DNA of 64,000 nt, taken from contig JAOSJM010000001.1 of assembly GCA_027494165.1 (NCBI GenBank), positions 1,116,001 to 1,180,000 on the forward strand. Reading direction: 5' to 3'. Numbering within the stretch: position 1 is the first letter of the stretch; each line of letters opens with the position of its first letter. A program made the position numbers and the translations under genes. The DNA is from Acidimicrobiia bacterium. Its GTDB lineage: Bacteria; Actinomycetota; Acidimicrobiia; IMCC26256; JAOSJM01. The notes under the pieces are model-generated. The model worked only from the letters and a program-made list of their open reading frames with translations, was not told the origin of the DNA and searched no databases. This document shows, piece after piece, positions 42,017 through 51,934 of the stretch.

Positions 42017-43444
42017 ATGCCCGATCCCGGCCGGCTGCTGGCGGATCTGCGGGCCGTCCTCGGGCCCGATCGGGCCCGGGCCGAGCCGCTCGAGCTGTCG
42101 CTCTACGGGCGCGACGCCGGGACCACGCGCGGCCGGCCCGCGGCGGTGTGCTTCCCGCGTTCCACCCACGAGGTCGCGGCCGCGGTCCGGGTGGCCGCTC
42201 GCCACGACCGCCCGTTCGTGGCCCGGGGGAGCGGGACCGGGCTGGCCGGTGGGGCCACGCCGGTCGGCGACCCGGTCGTCGTGGTCACCACGCAGCTCAA
42301 CCGGGTGCTCGGCGTGGACCCCGACGAGCGGGTCGCCTGGGTCGAGCCCGGCGTGCTGAACCTCGACCTCTCCCGGGCGGTGCGCCACCTCGGCCTCCAC
42401 TACGCCCCCGACCCGTCGTCACAGCAGGCCTGCTCGATCGGCGGCAACGTGGGGACGAACGCCGGTGGACCGCACTGCCTGGCGTACGGCGTCACCGCCG
42501 CCCACGTGCTCGCGGTCGAGGTGGTCCTCCCCGATGGTGAGGTGGCGATGCTCGGCGGGCTCGCACCCGACCGGCCCGGCTACGACCTGCGGGGCTGCTT
42601 CGTGGGCAGCGAGGGGACGATGGGGATCGCCACCCGCATCGCGGTGAGGCTCACGCCCGACCCCCCCGACGTCCGCACCATGCTGCTCGACTTCGACTCG
42701 GTCGAGGCGGCCGCCGCCACCGTGACCGGGATCCTCGGGGCCGGGGTGGTCCCGGCCGCGGTGGAGATGATGGACGCCCTCATCACCCGGGCGGTCGAGG
42801 ACTTCGTCGGTGCCGGCTACCCGCGCGACGCGGCCGCCGTCCTCCTCGTCGAGGTCGACGGTCTCCCCGCCGGCGTCGCGCACGATGTCGCCGTCGTGCG
42901 GTCGGTCGCCGAGGCCGAGGGTGCCCGGTCGGTGCGGGTGGCCGCCGACGAGTCGGAGCGGGCCCTCCTGTGGAAGGGGAGGAAGTCGGCCTTCGGGGCC
43001 GTCGCCCGGATCGCGCCCGACTACTACCTCCACGACGCCGTGGTCCCCAGGACGCGGCTCGTCGACGTCCTCGCCGAGGTCGGGGCCATCGCCGCCGCGC
43101 ACGAACTCACGGTGATGAACGTGTTCCACGCCGGTGATGGCAACCTGCACCCGCTGATCGTCTTCGACGCCCGGGAGCCAGGGGTGTGGCAGCGGGTGCA
43201 CGACGCGGGGGAGGCGATCCTGCGGGCCTGCGTGGACGCCGGAGGAGTGCTGTCCGGCGAGCACGGCATCGGCCTGGAGAAGCGGGACTTCATGCCCCTG
43301 GTCTTCTCGACCGACGACCTCGACGCCCAGGCGCGCCTGCGCGACGCGTTCGATCCGCAGGGACGGGCCAACCCGGGCAAGGTCCTGCCCCGGGGCAGCC
43401 GTTGCGGCGAGCTCGGCGACCTCCCGGAGGGCGCGTGGATCTGA
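42017..43444 (+). CDS. glcD: FAD-linked glycolate oxidase subunit GlcD
   Basis: ARGSGTGLAGGATPVG, PDPSSQQACSIGGNVGTNAGGPHCLAYG, VFHAGDGNLHPLI, GVLSGEHGIGLEKR. Confidence 0.92.
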   Translation: MPDPGRLLADLRAVLGPDRARAEPLELSLYGRDAGTTRGRPAAVCFPRSTHEVAAAVRVAARHDRPFVARGSGTGLAGGATPVGDPVVVVTTQLNRVLGVDPDERVAWVEPGVLNLDLSRAVRHLGLHYAPDPSSQQACSIGGNVGTNAGGPHCLAYGVTAAHVLAVEVVLPDGEVAMLGGLAPDRPGYDLRGCFVGSEGTMGIATRIAVRLTPDPPDVRTMLLDFDSVEAAAATVTGILGAGVVPAAVEMMDALITRAVEDFVGAGYPRDAAAVLLVEVDGLPAGVAHDVAVVRSVAEAEGARSVRVAADESERALLWKGRKSAFGAVARIAPDYYLHDAVVPRTRLVDVLAEVGAIAAAHELTVMNVFHAGDGNLHPLIVFDAREPGVWQRVHDAGEAILRACVDAGGVLSGEHGIGLEKRDFMPLVFSTDDLDAQARLRDAFDPQGRANPGKVLPRGSRCGELGDLPEGAWI

Positions 43445-44433
43445 CCGGCCGGGCGGCGAAGCGCCTGGCCGGCCTCGTGGAGCGGGCCACGGCGGTCGTC
43501 CCGGTCGGCGCCCGTACCCACTGGGAGGTCGGTGGTCCGCCCGCTCCGGCCACCGAGGTCCGCGCGCCGGGAGGGGTGGTCGAGCACGAGCCGGCCGAGC
43601 TCACGATCACCGTCGGCGCCGGCCTCACCGCGGCGGCGCTGGCCGACGTGCTCGCCGAGGCCGGGCAGGAGTGCCCGCTCGACCCCCGTGAACCCGGGGC
43701 GACCGTCGGCGGCGTCCTCGCCACGGGGTTGTCCGGGCCGCGCCGCCTCCGGTACGGGCCCCTGCGCGACCGGGTGCTCGAGGTCCGGTTCGTGACCGCG
43801 CGGGGCCGGCTGGTGAAGGGAGGAGGCCCGACGGTCAAGAACGTCACCGGCTACGACCTCCCCCGGCTGCTGGTGGGGTCCCTCGGAACGATCGGCGTCC
43901 TCGTGCAGGTGACCCTGCGGTGCCAGGCCCGGCCCCGCTGCGCCCGCTGGTTCGCCGGTGTCGAGACCCCTGACGCCGTCGGGCGGCGCCTCTTCCGGCC
44001 CTCGTCGGTCCTCTGGGACGGTGCCACCACCCGCGTCCTCCTCGAAGGGGATCCCGAGGACGTCGAAGCGGAGGCTCGCCGGGCCGGCCTCGAGCCGGGC
44101 GGGCCCGCTCCCTGGCCCGACGGACCGCACCGGGGTCGGGTGTCGGTCCCTCCGTCGCGGCTGGCGGCGCTCGGCACGGCGCTGGACGACTCGGAGGGGA
44201 TCTCCTGGCTGGCCGAGGCGGGCGTCGGGACGGTGCACGTCGGCGCCGCGACCGTCGCCGCCCTCGCGGAGGCCCGACAGCGGGCCGAGGAGCAGGGTGG
44301 CTGGCTCCTCCGGGAGGCCGGCGCCGCCGAGCTCCACCCCTTCGGCGCCGTTCACGATCGGGCGCTCCAGTCGCGGGTCCGGCGGGCGTTCGACCCGGAC
44401 GGGAAGCTGTCGCCGGGGAGGGTCCCGTGGTGA
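43435..44433 (+). CDS. glcE: Glycolate oxidase FAD-binding subunit GlcE
   Basis: ATVGGVLATGLSGPRRLRYGPLRDRVL, GGPTVKNVTGYDLPRLLVGSLGTIGV. Confidence 0.9.
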   Translation: MDLTGRAAKRLAGLVERATAVVPVGARTHWEVGGPPAPATEVRAPGGVVEHEPAELTITVGAGLTAAALADVLAEAGQECPLDPREPGATVGGVLATGLSGPRRLRYGPLRDRVLEVRFVTARGRLVKGGGPTVKNVTGYDLPRLLVGSLGTIGVLVQVTLRCQARPRCARWFAGVETPDAVGRRLFRPSSVLWDGATTRVLLEGDPEDVEAEARRAGLEPGGPAPWPDGPHRGRVSVPPSRLAALGTALDDSEGISWLAEAGVGTVHVGAATVAALAEARQRAEEQGGWLLREAGAAELHPFGAVHDRALQSRVRRAFDPDGKLSPGRVPW

Positions 44434-45671
44434 CCGGGGCCCGGGAGAGCATCGCCCCGGGGGTGCTGGGTCTCGATCCCGCCGAGCTCGGATCCTGCGT
44501 GGCCTGCGGCCTGTGCCTCCCGCACTGCCCGACCTTCCGGGTGACCGGGTTGGAGATCGCCTCGCCCCGAGGGCGGATCGCGGCGATGCGCCTGGTCGAC
44601 GAGGGCGCGGCGCCGATCGACCGGGCGTTCCGGGACGCGATGGAGGCCTGCGTGCAGTGCCGGGGCTGCGAGGCCGCCTGCCCGTCGTCGGTCCCCTTCG
44701 GTCACCTCATGGAGTCGACCCGGGCCGCCCTCGAGGCGGCCCCGCGGCGGGAGCGCCCGTGGCGCCGCCGGGCCGCCGAGTGGTGGGGCTACCGGGTGCT
44801 GCTCCCGCACCACCGCCGCCTGATGGCGGCGACGTGGCTCGCCTGGGCCGCGCAGCGCCTCGGCCTCGTCCCGCGCCGGGCGGGGCTGCCCCGTCTCCGG
44901 GCCCGCTCCCTGGCCCGGCCTCTACGGCCGACCGGCGCCCCGGCCGGGGCGGCCGACGTCTACCTCTATCCAGGATGCGTCATGGACGCCTGGCAGCGGG
45001 ACGTGCACCGCGCTGCGGTCGCCGTGCTGGAGGCCGGCGGCGGCTCGGTGGTGCTGCCCGGACCCGGCGGTGACTGCTGCGGGGCCCTCCACCAGCACGC
45101 CGGCCGGCTCGACGAGGCCCGGCGGCTGGCCGGGCGGGTAGTCGCGTCGATGCCCGGCGACGCCCCGATCGTCGTCGACAGCGCCGGCTGCGGCGCGGCG
45201 ATGAAGTCCTACGGCGACCTCCTGGGCACTCCCGAGGCCAGGGTCTTCTCGGCCCGGGTGCGGGACTTCGCCGAGCACGTCCGCGAGCGGGACCTGGCGC
45301 TGCGCCCCACCGGGCGCGCCGTGGTGGTCCAGGACCCGTGCCACCTGCGCCACGTGCAGCGGGCCGCCGGCGCGGTGCGAGACGTGCTGTCCCCGGCCTA
45401 CGAGCTGCTCGAGACCGACGACGACGGGCTGTGCTGCGGCGCGGGCGGGACCTACCAGCTCCTCCGCCCGGAGCTCTCCGCGGCGATCCGGGACCGGAAG
45501 GTGGCCGAGATCGCACGGGCCGCGGAGCCGACCGGCCGAGCCCCGGTGGTCGCGTCGGCCAACCCCGGCTGCGCCCTGCACCTGACCGCCGCCGGGCTCG
45601 AGGTCCGGCATCCGGCCGAGCTCCTGGCCGACGCCCTATCCGCACGCGACGAGAGGACGGTCGACCGATGA
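44427..45671 (+). CDS. glcF: Glycolate oxidase iron-sulfur subunit GlcF
   Basis: CVACGLCLPHCPTF, CVQCRGCEAACPSSVPFG, GDCCGALHQHAG, DPCHLRHVQ, CCGAGGTY. Confidence 0.93.
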   Translation: MVTGARESIAPGVLGLDPAELGSCVACGLCLPHCPTFRVTGLEIASPRGRIAAMRLVDEGAAPIDRAFRDAMEACVQCRGCEAACPSSVPFGHLMESTRAALEAAPRRERPWRRRAAEWWGYRVLLPHHRRLMAATWLAWAAQRLGLVPRRAGLPRLRARSLARPLRPTGAPAGAADVYLYPGCVMDAWQRDVHRAAVAVLEAGGGSVVLPGPGGDCCGALHQHAGRLDEARRLAGRVVASMPGDAPIVVDSAGCGAAMKSYGDLLGTPEARVFSARVRDFAEHVRERDLALRPTGRAVVVQDPCHLRHVQRAAGAVRDVLSPAYELLETDDDGLCCGAGGTYQLLRPELSAAIRDRKVAEIARAAEPTGRAPVVASANPGCALHLTAAGLEVRHPAELLADALSARDERTVDR

Positions 45672-45886
45672 CCGACGTCGACGACGTCGTCGAGCGCCTG
45701 CGCGACCTGGAGGAGCAGCTCCGCGACCTGGCCTACGAAGCCCTGCGGTCCGCCGTGGAGGACGGCGACGAGGGTGCCCGCCAGGAGGAGCGCCGGCTCG
45801 CCCAGGCCCGCCGGGCGGTGGAGCGGGCGATCCGCGCTCTGGCTCCACCGGGCGCCGGCGAGCGCTGGGAGCAGGACTTACCCTGA
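45668..45886 (+). CDS. Small charged, likely helical protein coupled to glcF
   Basis: ATGA overlap with glcF; 72 aa. Confidence 0.6.
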   Translation: MTDVDDVVERLRDLEEQLRDLAYEALRSAVEDGDEGARQEERRLAQARRAVERAIRALAPPGAGERWEQDLP

Positions 45887-46070
45887 CATACCGTCTGATC
45901 CCGCGGGCCGATCCGTGCGCCACGGTCTGCGGTCGTGACCGGCCGTTGCCAGGGCGTGAGCTTCCCGTCACCATGAGGAGGCGAGAGGCGGCGCGCCGCA
46001 GGCGCGTCGAGCGTGGGGGAGGCCTTCGCGGGCCGGTGGTCACCCGGGGGCCGTGGAGCATGGGGGGAAC

Positions 46071-46763
46071 ATGGAGACGGAGCACTGGTCGGGGAGGCGG
46101 ATCGCGGGCGTCGCCGGCATCGGGTTCGGGATCGTGGCCATATTGCTGCTGGCGCTCAGCGGCGACGGACCGGCCTACGACGACACGGCGGCCGAGGTCC
46201 GGGAGTTCTTCGTCGACGACGATTGGCGCGTGCACCTCGTGAGCTGGCTGAGTGCGTTGGCCTTCGTGTTCCTGCTGCTGCCGTTCGCCGCGGGCCTTCG
46301 CAGCGTGCTGGCGGCGGCCGAGATGCCCGACGACCCGATCTGGTCGCGGCTCTCGTACTCCGGCGCCGTGATCGCCGCGGCCATCGGTGGCGTCAGCGCG
46401 GCGTTCTGGGAGGTGCTGAGCCAGGGCGTGGCCGAGACGGCAGCCGACGACACCGTCGTGGCCCTGGCGCGCTTCGACACCGTGATCTTCACGGGCGTGC
46501 TGCCCTGGGCGCTCGCGCTGTTCGTGGGGGCCGCCTCGGTCGTCATCCTCCGCAGCGCGCTCCTGGCCCGATGGATCGGATGGCTCGGTGCCGCAGCCGC
46601 GACCCTGTCGGTCGTCGGGACGCTCTGGTTGTTCGCCGAGGACGACGAGGCCACCATCGCGTACGCCGGCTTCATCGGCCTCCCGCTCACCATCCTGTGG
46701 GTGGTCGTGATCGCCGTCGCGATGCTCCGGAGTCGCCGGCCGGTGGCCGCCCCGGTCACCTGA
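46071..46763 (+). CDS. DUF4386-like integral membrane protein
   Basis: Several predicted TM helices; N-terminal RRIAGVAGIGFGIVAILLLAL. Confidence 0.6.
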   Translation: METEHWSGRRIAGVAGIGFGIVAILLLALSGDGPAYDDTAAEVREFFVDDDWRVHLVSWLSALAFVFLLLPFAAGLRSVLAAAEMPDDPIWSRLSYSGAVIAAAIGGVSAAFWEVLSQGVAETAADDTVVALARFDTVIFTGVLPWALALFVGAASVVILRSALLARWIGWLGAAAATLSVVGTLWLFAEDDEATIAYAGFIGLPLTILWVVVIAVAMLRSRRPVAAPVT

Positions 46764-46770
46764 CCGGGCG

Positions 46771-47847
46771 CTACGGCCGCTCGCGGCCGTTCAGCGCGTC
46801 GATGAGCCGGCGGAGCCGCTCCCAGTGGTGACGGTCGAACCTGAACGCGATCCGGGCCAGGTCGAGGTGGTCGCCGTCGGCGACCTCGGCCGGGGTGGGC
46901 TCGATCGCCTCGATCCGTCCCCGGACCACGATGTCGGCGAACCGTTCGTTGAGCTCGGCGAGCTTCGCCTCGTCGGGGGCCCGCTGGAGGCGGATCACGA
47001 GCTGGCCCTCGACGAAGCGCTGGGAGTGGTAGTTGGCGTAGAAGCCGTCCAGCTCGGCGACGGCCGCCTCGACGTCGTCGGTGATCGTGACCAGGCCGAG
47101 GTCCCCGGGCGAGATGTAGCCGCCGCCCTCCAGCTCCTGCTCGACCATGTCGCGCCAGCGCGCCCAGTAGGTCCCCTCGGGCACGTCGAGGAGCACGATG
47201 GGGGCCGGCTGCGACTTCCCGGTCTGCACGAGGGTGAGCAGCTCGAAGGCCTCGTCGAGCGTGCCGAACCCGCCCGGGAGCAGCCCGAAGCCGTGGGACT
47301 CCTTCACGAAGGAGAGCTTGCGGGTGAAGAAGTACCGGAAGTTGATGAGCTTGGGGTCGTCGGCGATGAACTGGCTGGTGACCGCCTCGAAGGGGAGCCG
47401 GATGCTCACCCCGAAGCTGCGCTCCGGCCCGGCACCCTCGATGCCGGCCTCCATGATCCCGGGTCCGGCTCCGGTGACGACCATCCAGCCCCGCTCCGCC
47501 AGCGCCGCGGCGAGGCGCCGGGCCTGGTCGTAGAGGGGCGAGTCGGGCTCGGTCCGGGCCGATCCGAAGATCGACGCCTTGCGGGCCGCCCGGTAGGGGC
47601 CGAAGACCGAGAAGGCGTAGCGCATCTCCTTGAGGGCGGCGTTGGCGATCTTCAGGTCGCCCCGCGACGCCCGGTCGCGCCCGAGCCGGAGCGCCGAGAC
47701 GACCAGCTCGAACAGCAGGTCGGTGTCGCACTCGAACCCCGCCCGGGTGAGCAGCTCGACGACCGCCTGGTCGAGGTCGGGATCTCCGGTCCGGTAGCGG
47801 GGGAGCGCGTCCACGGGTTCAGGAGGCCGGCCGGCCCGGCGCTCCAC
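46771..47847 (-). CDS. LOG-family (TIGR00730-like) Rossmann-fold protein
   Basis: SIFGSARTEPDSPLYDQAR, VVTGAGPGIMEAG, LLPGGFGTLDEAFELLTLVQTGK. Confidence 0.92.
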   Translation of the reverse strand: MERRAGRPPEPVDALPRYRTGDPDLDQAVVELLTRAGFECDTDLLFELVVSALRLGRDRASRGDLKIANAALKEMRYAFSVFGPYRAARKASIFGSARTEPDSPLYDQARRLAAALAERGWMVVTGAGPGIMEAGIEGAGPERSFGVSIRLPFEAVTSQFIADDPKLINFRYFFTRKLSFVKESHGFGLLPGGFGTLDEAFELLTLVQTGKSQPAPIVLLDVPEGTYWARWRDMVEQELEGGGYISPGDLGLVTITDDVEAAVAELDGFYANYHSQRFVEGQLVIRLQRAPDEAKLAELNERFADIVVRGRIEAIEPTPAEVADGDHLDLARIAFRFDRHHWERLRRLIDALNGRERP

Positions 47848-48850
47848 CGAGCACGGGGGCCGCCAGCTCGGCGAGCGACGTCTCCGGGCGGGCTCCGAGG
47901 TGGGAGATCACCTCGGCGGCCGCGATCGCGCCCAGGCGGCCGCAGACGTCGAGGCCGAGACCGCGGGTGAGGCCGTGGAGGAACCCCGCGGCGTAGAGGT
48001 CGCCGGCCCCGGTGGTGTCGAGGACGTGGGCCACCGGCCGGGCGTCGACGACGTGGACCTCGTCGTCGGCGACGATGACCGATCCGTGCTCGCTGCGGGT
48101 CAGGGCGGCGATCTCGCAGTGGTGGCGCACCCGCTGGAGGGCCGCGTCGAACGTGTCGACCTCGTAGAGGGAGCGGATCTCCACCTCGTTGGCGAAGAGG
48201 ACGTCGACCTCGCCCTCCACCAGGCCGAGGAACTCGTGACGGTGACGATCGACGCAGAAGGGGTCGGAGAGCGTGAGCGCCACCCGACGCCCGGCACTCC
48301 GGGCGACGCGGGCCGCGGAGCGGATGGCCTCCTTGGCCTCGGGCTGGTCCCAGAGGTAGCCCTCCAGGTAGGTGACCTGCGCGCGGGCGACGAGGGCGTC
48401 GTCGACGTCCCCGGGGCCGAGGTGGGCCGAGGCGCCCAGGTACGTGCACATCGTCCGCTGGGCGTCGGGGGTGACGATCACCAGGCAGCGGCCGGTCGCG
48501 GGGCCCTCGCTCGCCGGGGTGACGTCGAAGCGCACGCCGGCCGCCCGGAGGTCGTGCGCGAACACGCTCCCGAGCTGGTCGTCGCGCACCCGCCCGACGT
48601 AGGCCACCCGGGCGCCGAAGGAGGCCAGGCCGGCGATGGTGTTGGCGGCCGACCCGCCGGACACCTCGACGGCGGGCCCGAGCGCGGCGTACACCCGGTC
48701 GGCGCGGTCCGCGTCGACCATCGTCGCGGTCCCGCGGGTGAGCCCCTGGCGGACGACCAGCTCGTCGGCCTCGTGGCTCAGCACGTCGACGAGCGCGTTC
48801 CCGATCCCGACGACGTCGAGGAGCCCTCCGTCGGTGTCCACGTCGCTCAC
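47819..48850 (-). CDS. PfkB-family carbohydrate/nucleoside kinase (adenosine-kinase-like)
   Basis: GIGNALVDVLSH, SGGSAANTIAGLASFGARVAYVGRVRDDQLG, LDTTGAGDLYAAGFLHGL. Confidence 0.9.
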   Translation of the reverse strand: MSDVDTDGGLLDVVGIGNALVDVLSHEADELVVRQGLTRGTATMVDADRADRVYAALGPAVEVSGGSAANTIAGLASFGARVAYVGRVRDDQLGSVFAHDLRAAGVRFDVTPASEGPATGRCLVIVTPDAQRTMCTYLGASAHLGPGDVDDALVARAQVTYLEGYLWDQPEAKEAIRSAARVARSAGRRVALTLSDPFCVDRHRHEFLGLVEGEVDVLFANEVEIRSLYEVDTFDAALQRVRHHCEIAALTRSEHGSVIVADDEVHVVDARPVAHVLDTTGAGDLYAAGFLHGLTRGLGLDVCGRLGAIAAAEVISHLGARPETSLAELAAPVLGGAPGRPAS

Positions 48851-51199
48851 GGCGTCTCGGCGCCGCGCGGGGTCAGGAGCACCACCGGCTGCTCGCCGGG
48901 GGGGCGGAGCCGGCGGCCCCGGGTGCGGATCCGCCCGTAGAGGGTGGTGCGCTGCTCGAGGCTGCGCCCGAGCGGTTCGAGGATGTCCCGGAAGCCGTCG
49001 TCGTCGAGCTCCTGGCCGTGGCGGGACCCGGCCGCCCGGGAGATGTTCTCGTCCATGAGGGTGCCGCCCAGGTCGTTGGCCCCGGCCCGGAGGACCTGGC
49101 GGGTCCCCTCGACCCCGAGCTTCGGCCACGAGACCTGCACGTTGTCGATCCAGCCCCGGTAGGCGATCCGCCCCACCGAGTGCACGAGCAGCGCCTCACG
49201 GAACGTCGGTCCCGGGCGGGCCCGGTGCTGCAGGAAGATCGGGCTGGCCATGTGGACGAAGGGGAGCGGCACGAGCTCGGTGAACCCTCGTGTCTCCTTC
49301 TGGAGGTCGCGGGTGCGGACCAGGTGGCGGGCCACGTGGACCGGCCGCTCCACGTGCCCGAACATGATCGTGACGTTGGAGCGGAGCCCGACCGAGTGGG
49401 CCACCCGGTGGGTCTCCAGCCACTGCTCCGTGTCGACCTTGTCGGGGCAGAGCACGGCCCGGACCTCGTCGTCGAGGATCTCGGCCGCGGTGCCCGGAAG
49501 GGTGGACAGGCCGGCGCCCTTCAGCTCCACGAGGTACTCACGCAGGGGCACGCCGAGGCGGCGGGCGCCCTCGGTCACCTCGAGGGCCGAGAAGCCGTGG
49601 ACGTGCACGTCAGGCGCGGCCTCCTTCACCGCCCGGATCACGCCGAGGTAGTAGTCACCGTCGAAGTCCGGGTGGATGCCGCCCTGCAGGCACACCTCGG
49701 TGGCGCCGAGCTCCACCGCCTCGGCGACGCGGCGCTGGATCTCCTCCAGGTCGAGCAGGTAGGGGTCCCCGCGGAGGTTGAGGGACAGCGGTCCCTTCGA
49801 GAAGGCGCAGAACCGGCACTTGAAGGTGCAGATGTTCGTGTAGTTGATGTTGCGGTTCCGGACGAACGTGACCACGTCTCCGACGATCTCGCGGCGCAGG
49901 TCGTCCGCGACCTCGGCCACCCTGGTCACCTCGGGCCCCCGCGCCGCGAGCAGCACGGCGAGCTCGTCCACGCCGGGCTCCTCGCCGCGCGCCACGCCGG
50001 CGAGCACCTCGCCGACGGGGCCGCCGGCCCGGCTGGGCACGGGGGCAGGGAGCAACGTCGGGGGAGGGAGCTCGCCCCCGGCGGCCCAGACGTCGTCGCG
50101 GGCGAGACCCTCGGCGTCGCTGCGCACGAGCACCGGGAAGCGCACGTCGGGATGGAGCCACCCCTCCGCCGCCGCGACGTACTCCGGGTACACGGTGAGG
50201 CGAGGAGCGAGGACCTTGCCGGCCGCCTCCGTGGCGGCCCGGAGGCGGTCGAGCGCCGGCCAGGGGCGCTCCGGGTTGACGTGGTCGGGCGTGACCGGGG
50301 AGACGCCGCCCCAGTCGTCGATGCCGGCCTCGACGAGGGCGCCGAGATCCTCGCTGAGGTTGGGGGAGCCTGGACGTGCATCGGCCCCCGAGCACGAGCC
50401 GCGCCGCCCCCACCGTCCAGAGGAGCTCGTCGGGAGGGCACGACGGCTCGCGGTGCATGGCCGTGCCCGGCTTGGCCAGGAAGTTCTGGACGATGACCTC
50501 CTGCACGTGGCCGTGGCGCTCGTGGGCCGCCCGGATCGCCAGGAGCGCGTCGATCCGCTCGGCTCGCGTCTCGCCGATCCCGACGAGGATCCCGGTCGTG
50601 AACGGGACGCGCGCCTGCCCGGCCGCCTCCAGGGTGGCGAGGCGCCGCTGCGGGGTCTTGTCGGGCGCGCCGTGGTGCGGTCCCCCCGGCGCGCCCAGTC
50701 GCTCCGCGAGGGACTCCACCATCATCCCCTGCGAGGGGCACACGGCCCGGAGGCGCTCGAGGTCGTCCCGTGAGAGCGCACCGGCGTTGGCGTGGGGCAG
50801 GAGCCCCGTCTCGTCGAGGACCAGCCGGGCCGCGGCCTCGAGGTAGTCGACCGTCGAGCCGTAGCCGTGGCGGGCGAGCCACGCCGCGGCGGCGGGGTAG
50901 CGGGCCTCGGGCGCCTCCCCCAGGGTGAGGAGGGCCTCGTGGCACCCGAGGGCGGCACCGGCCCGGGCGATCCGCACGACCTCGTCGGGCGGGAGGAACG
51001 GTGAGTCGAGGCGGGCCGGGGGCTTGGCGAACGTGCAGTACCCGCAGCGGTCCCGGCAGAGCATCGTGAGCGGGACGAAGACCTTGGGGGAGTAGGTGAT
51101 GCGATCCCCGTGGTGGAGGTCACGCAGCCGGCCCGCCTCGGCCATGAGCTCCTCGAGCGGCGCGTCGGCCAGGTCCCGGGCGTCGGAGATGTCGAGCAT
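48847..51199 (-). CDS. fbiC: FO synthase (FbiC, fused CofG-CofH); apparent frameshift near 50370
   Basis: Two radical-SAM motifs: CRDRCGYCTF and NICTFKCRFCAF; LTVYPEYVAAAEGWL linker. Confidence 0.95.
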
Positions 51200-51256
51200 G
51201 CCCGCAGGATAGGCCAGCGCCGCGACGGCGCCGGCGAGGGGTCCCCGTGGCGGCGA

Positions 51257-51934
51257 TCAGGGGTCCTCGCCGGCCGTCGCCCGGTCGACGAGCCACCGGA
51301 TCCGGGCCGCCCGGACGCGGGCCGCGGGCACGTCGTCGCCGCCGCGAACCCGCGCGAAGGCCTCCCGCTTCTCCGCGCCGGCGACGGTGAACACGAGCAG
51401 GCGGGCCCGGGCGAGAGCCGGGAGCGTGAGCGTCACCCGCCGGTGGGCGTGGCGGTCGTCGCCGGCGGCGACCACGAGACGGTCGCCCTCGGCGAGGGAG
51501 GAGCTCCCGGGGAAGAGGGAGGCCGTGTGCCCGTCGGCCCCCAGGCCGAGGTGGACGAGGTCGAGCGGCTGGCGGCGTCGGAGGACCGCGTCGTAGCCGG
51601 CGGCGGCCTCCTCGGGGGTCCTCCCGGCCCCGCGCATCGAGTGCACGGCGGCCACCTCGACGTGGTCGAGCAGCGCCCGCCGGGCCATGCCCTCGTTCGA
51701 GTCGTCGTGGTCGACCGGGACCCACCGCTCGTCACCCAGGAAGATCTCGACGGCCCGCCAGTCGACGCCGGCCTCCTGGGCGAGGCGTTCGTAGCAGCGA
51801 CGGGCGGTGGAGCCGCCCGAGACCGCCAGCGATCGCGGCGCCTCGGCGACGACCAGCCGGGAGAAGGCGGCGGCGACGTCGTCGACCACCTCGACCGCGA
51901 CCCCCTGCCGCCGGAGGGGCCCGGTGTCCGTCAC
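51257..51934 (-). CDS. pgl: 6-phosphogluconolactonase
   Basis: LAVSGGSTARRCYERLA, IFLGDERWVPVDHDDSNEGMARRALL, LGLGADGHTASLFPGS. Confidence 0.93.
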   Translation of the reverse strand: MTDTGPLRRQGVAVEVVDDVAAAFSRLVVAEAPRSLAVSGGSTARRCYERLAQEAGVDWRAVEIFLGDERWVPVDHDDSNEGMARRALLDHVEVAAVHSMRGAGRTPEEAAAGYDAVLRRRQPLDLVHLGLGADGHTASLFPGSSSLAEGDRLVVAAGDDRHAHRRVTLTLPALARARLLVFTVAGAEKREAFARVRGGDDVPAARVRAARIRWLVDRATAGEDP

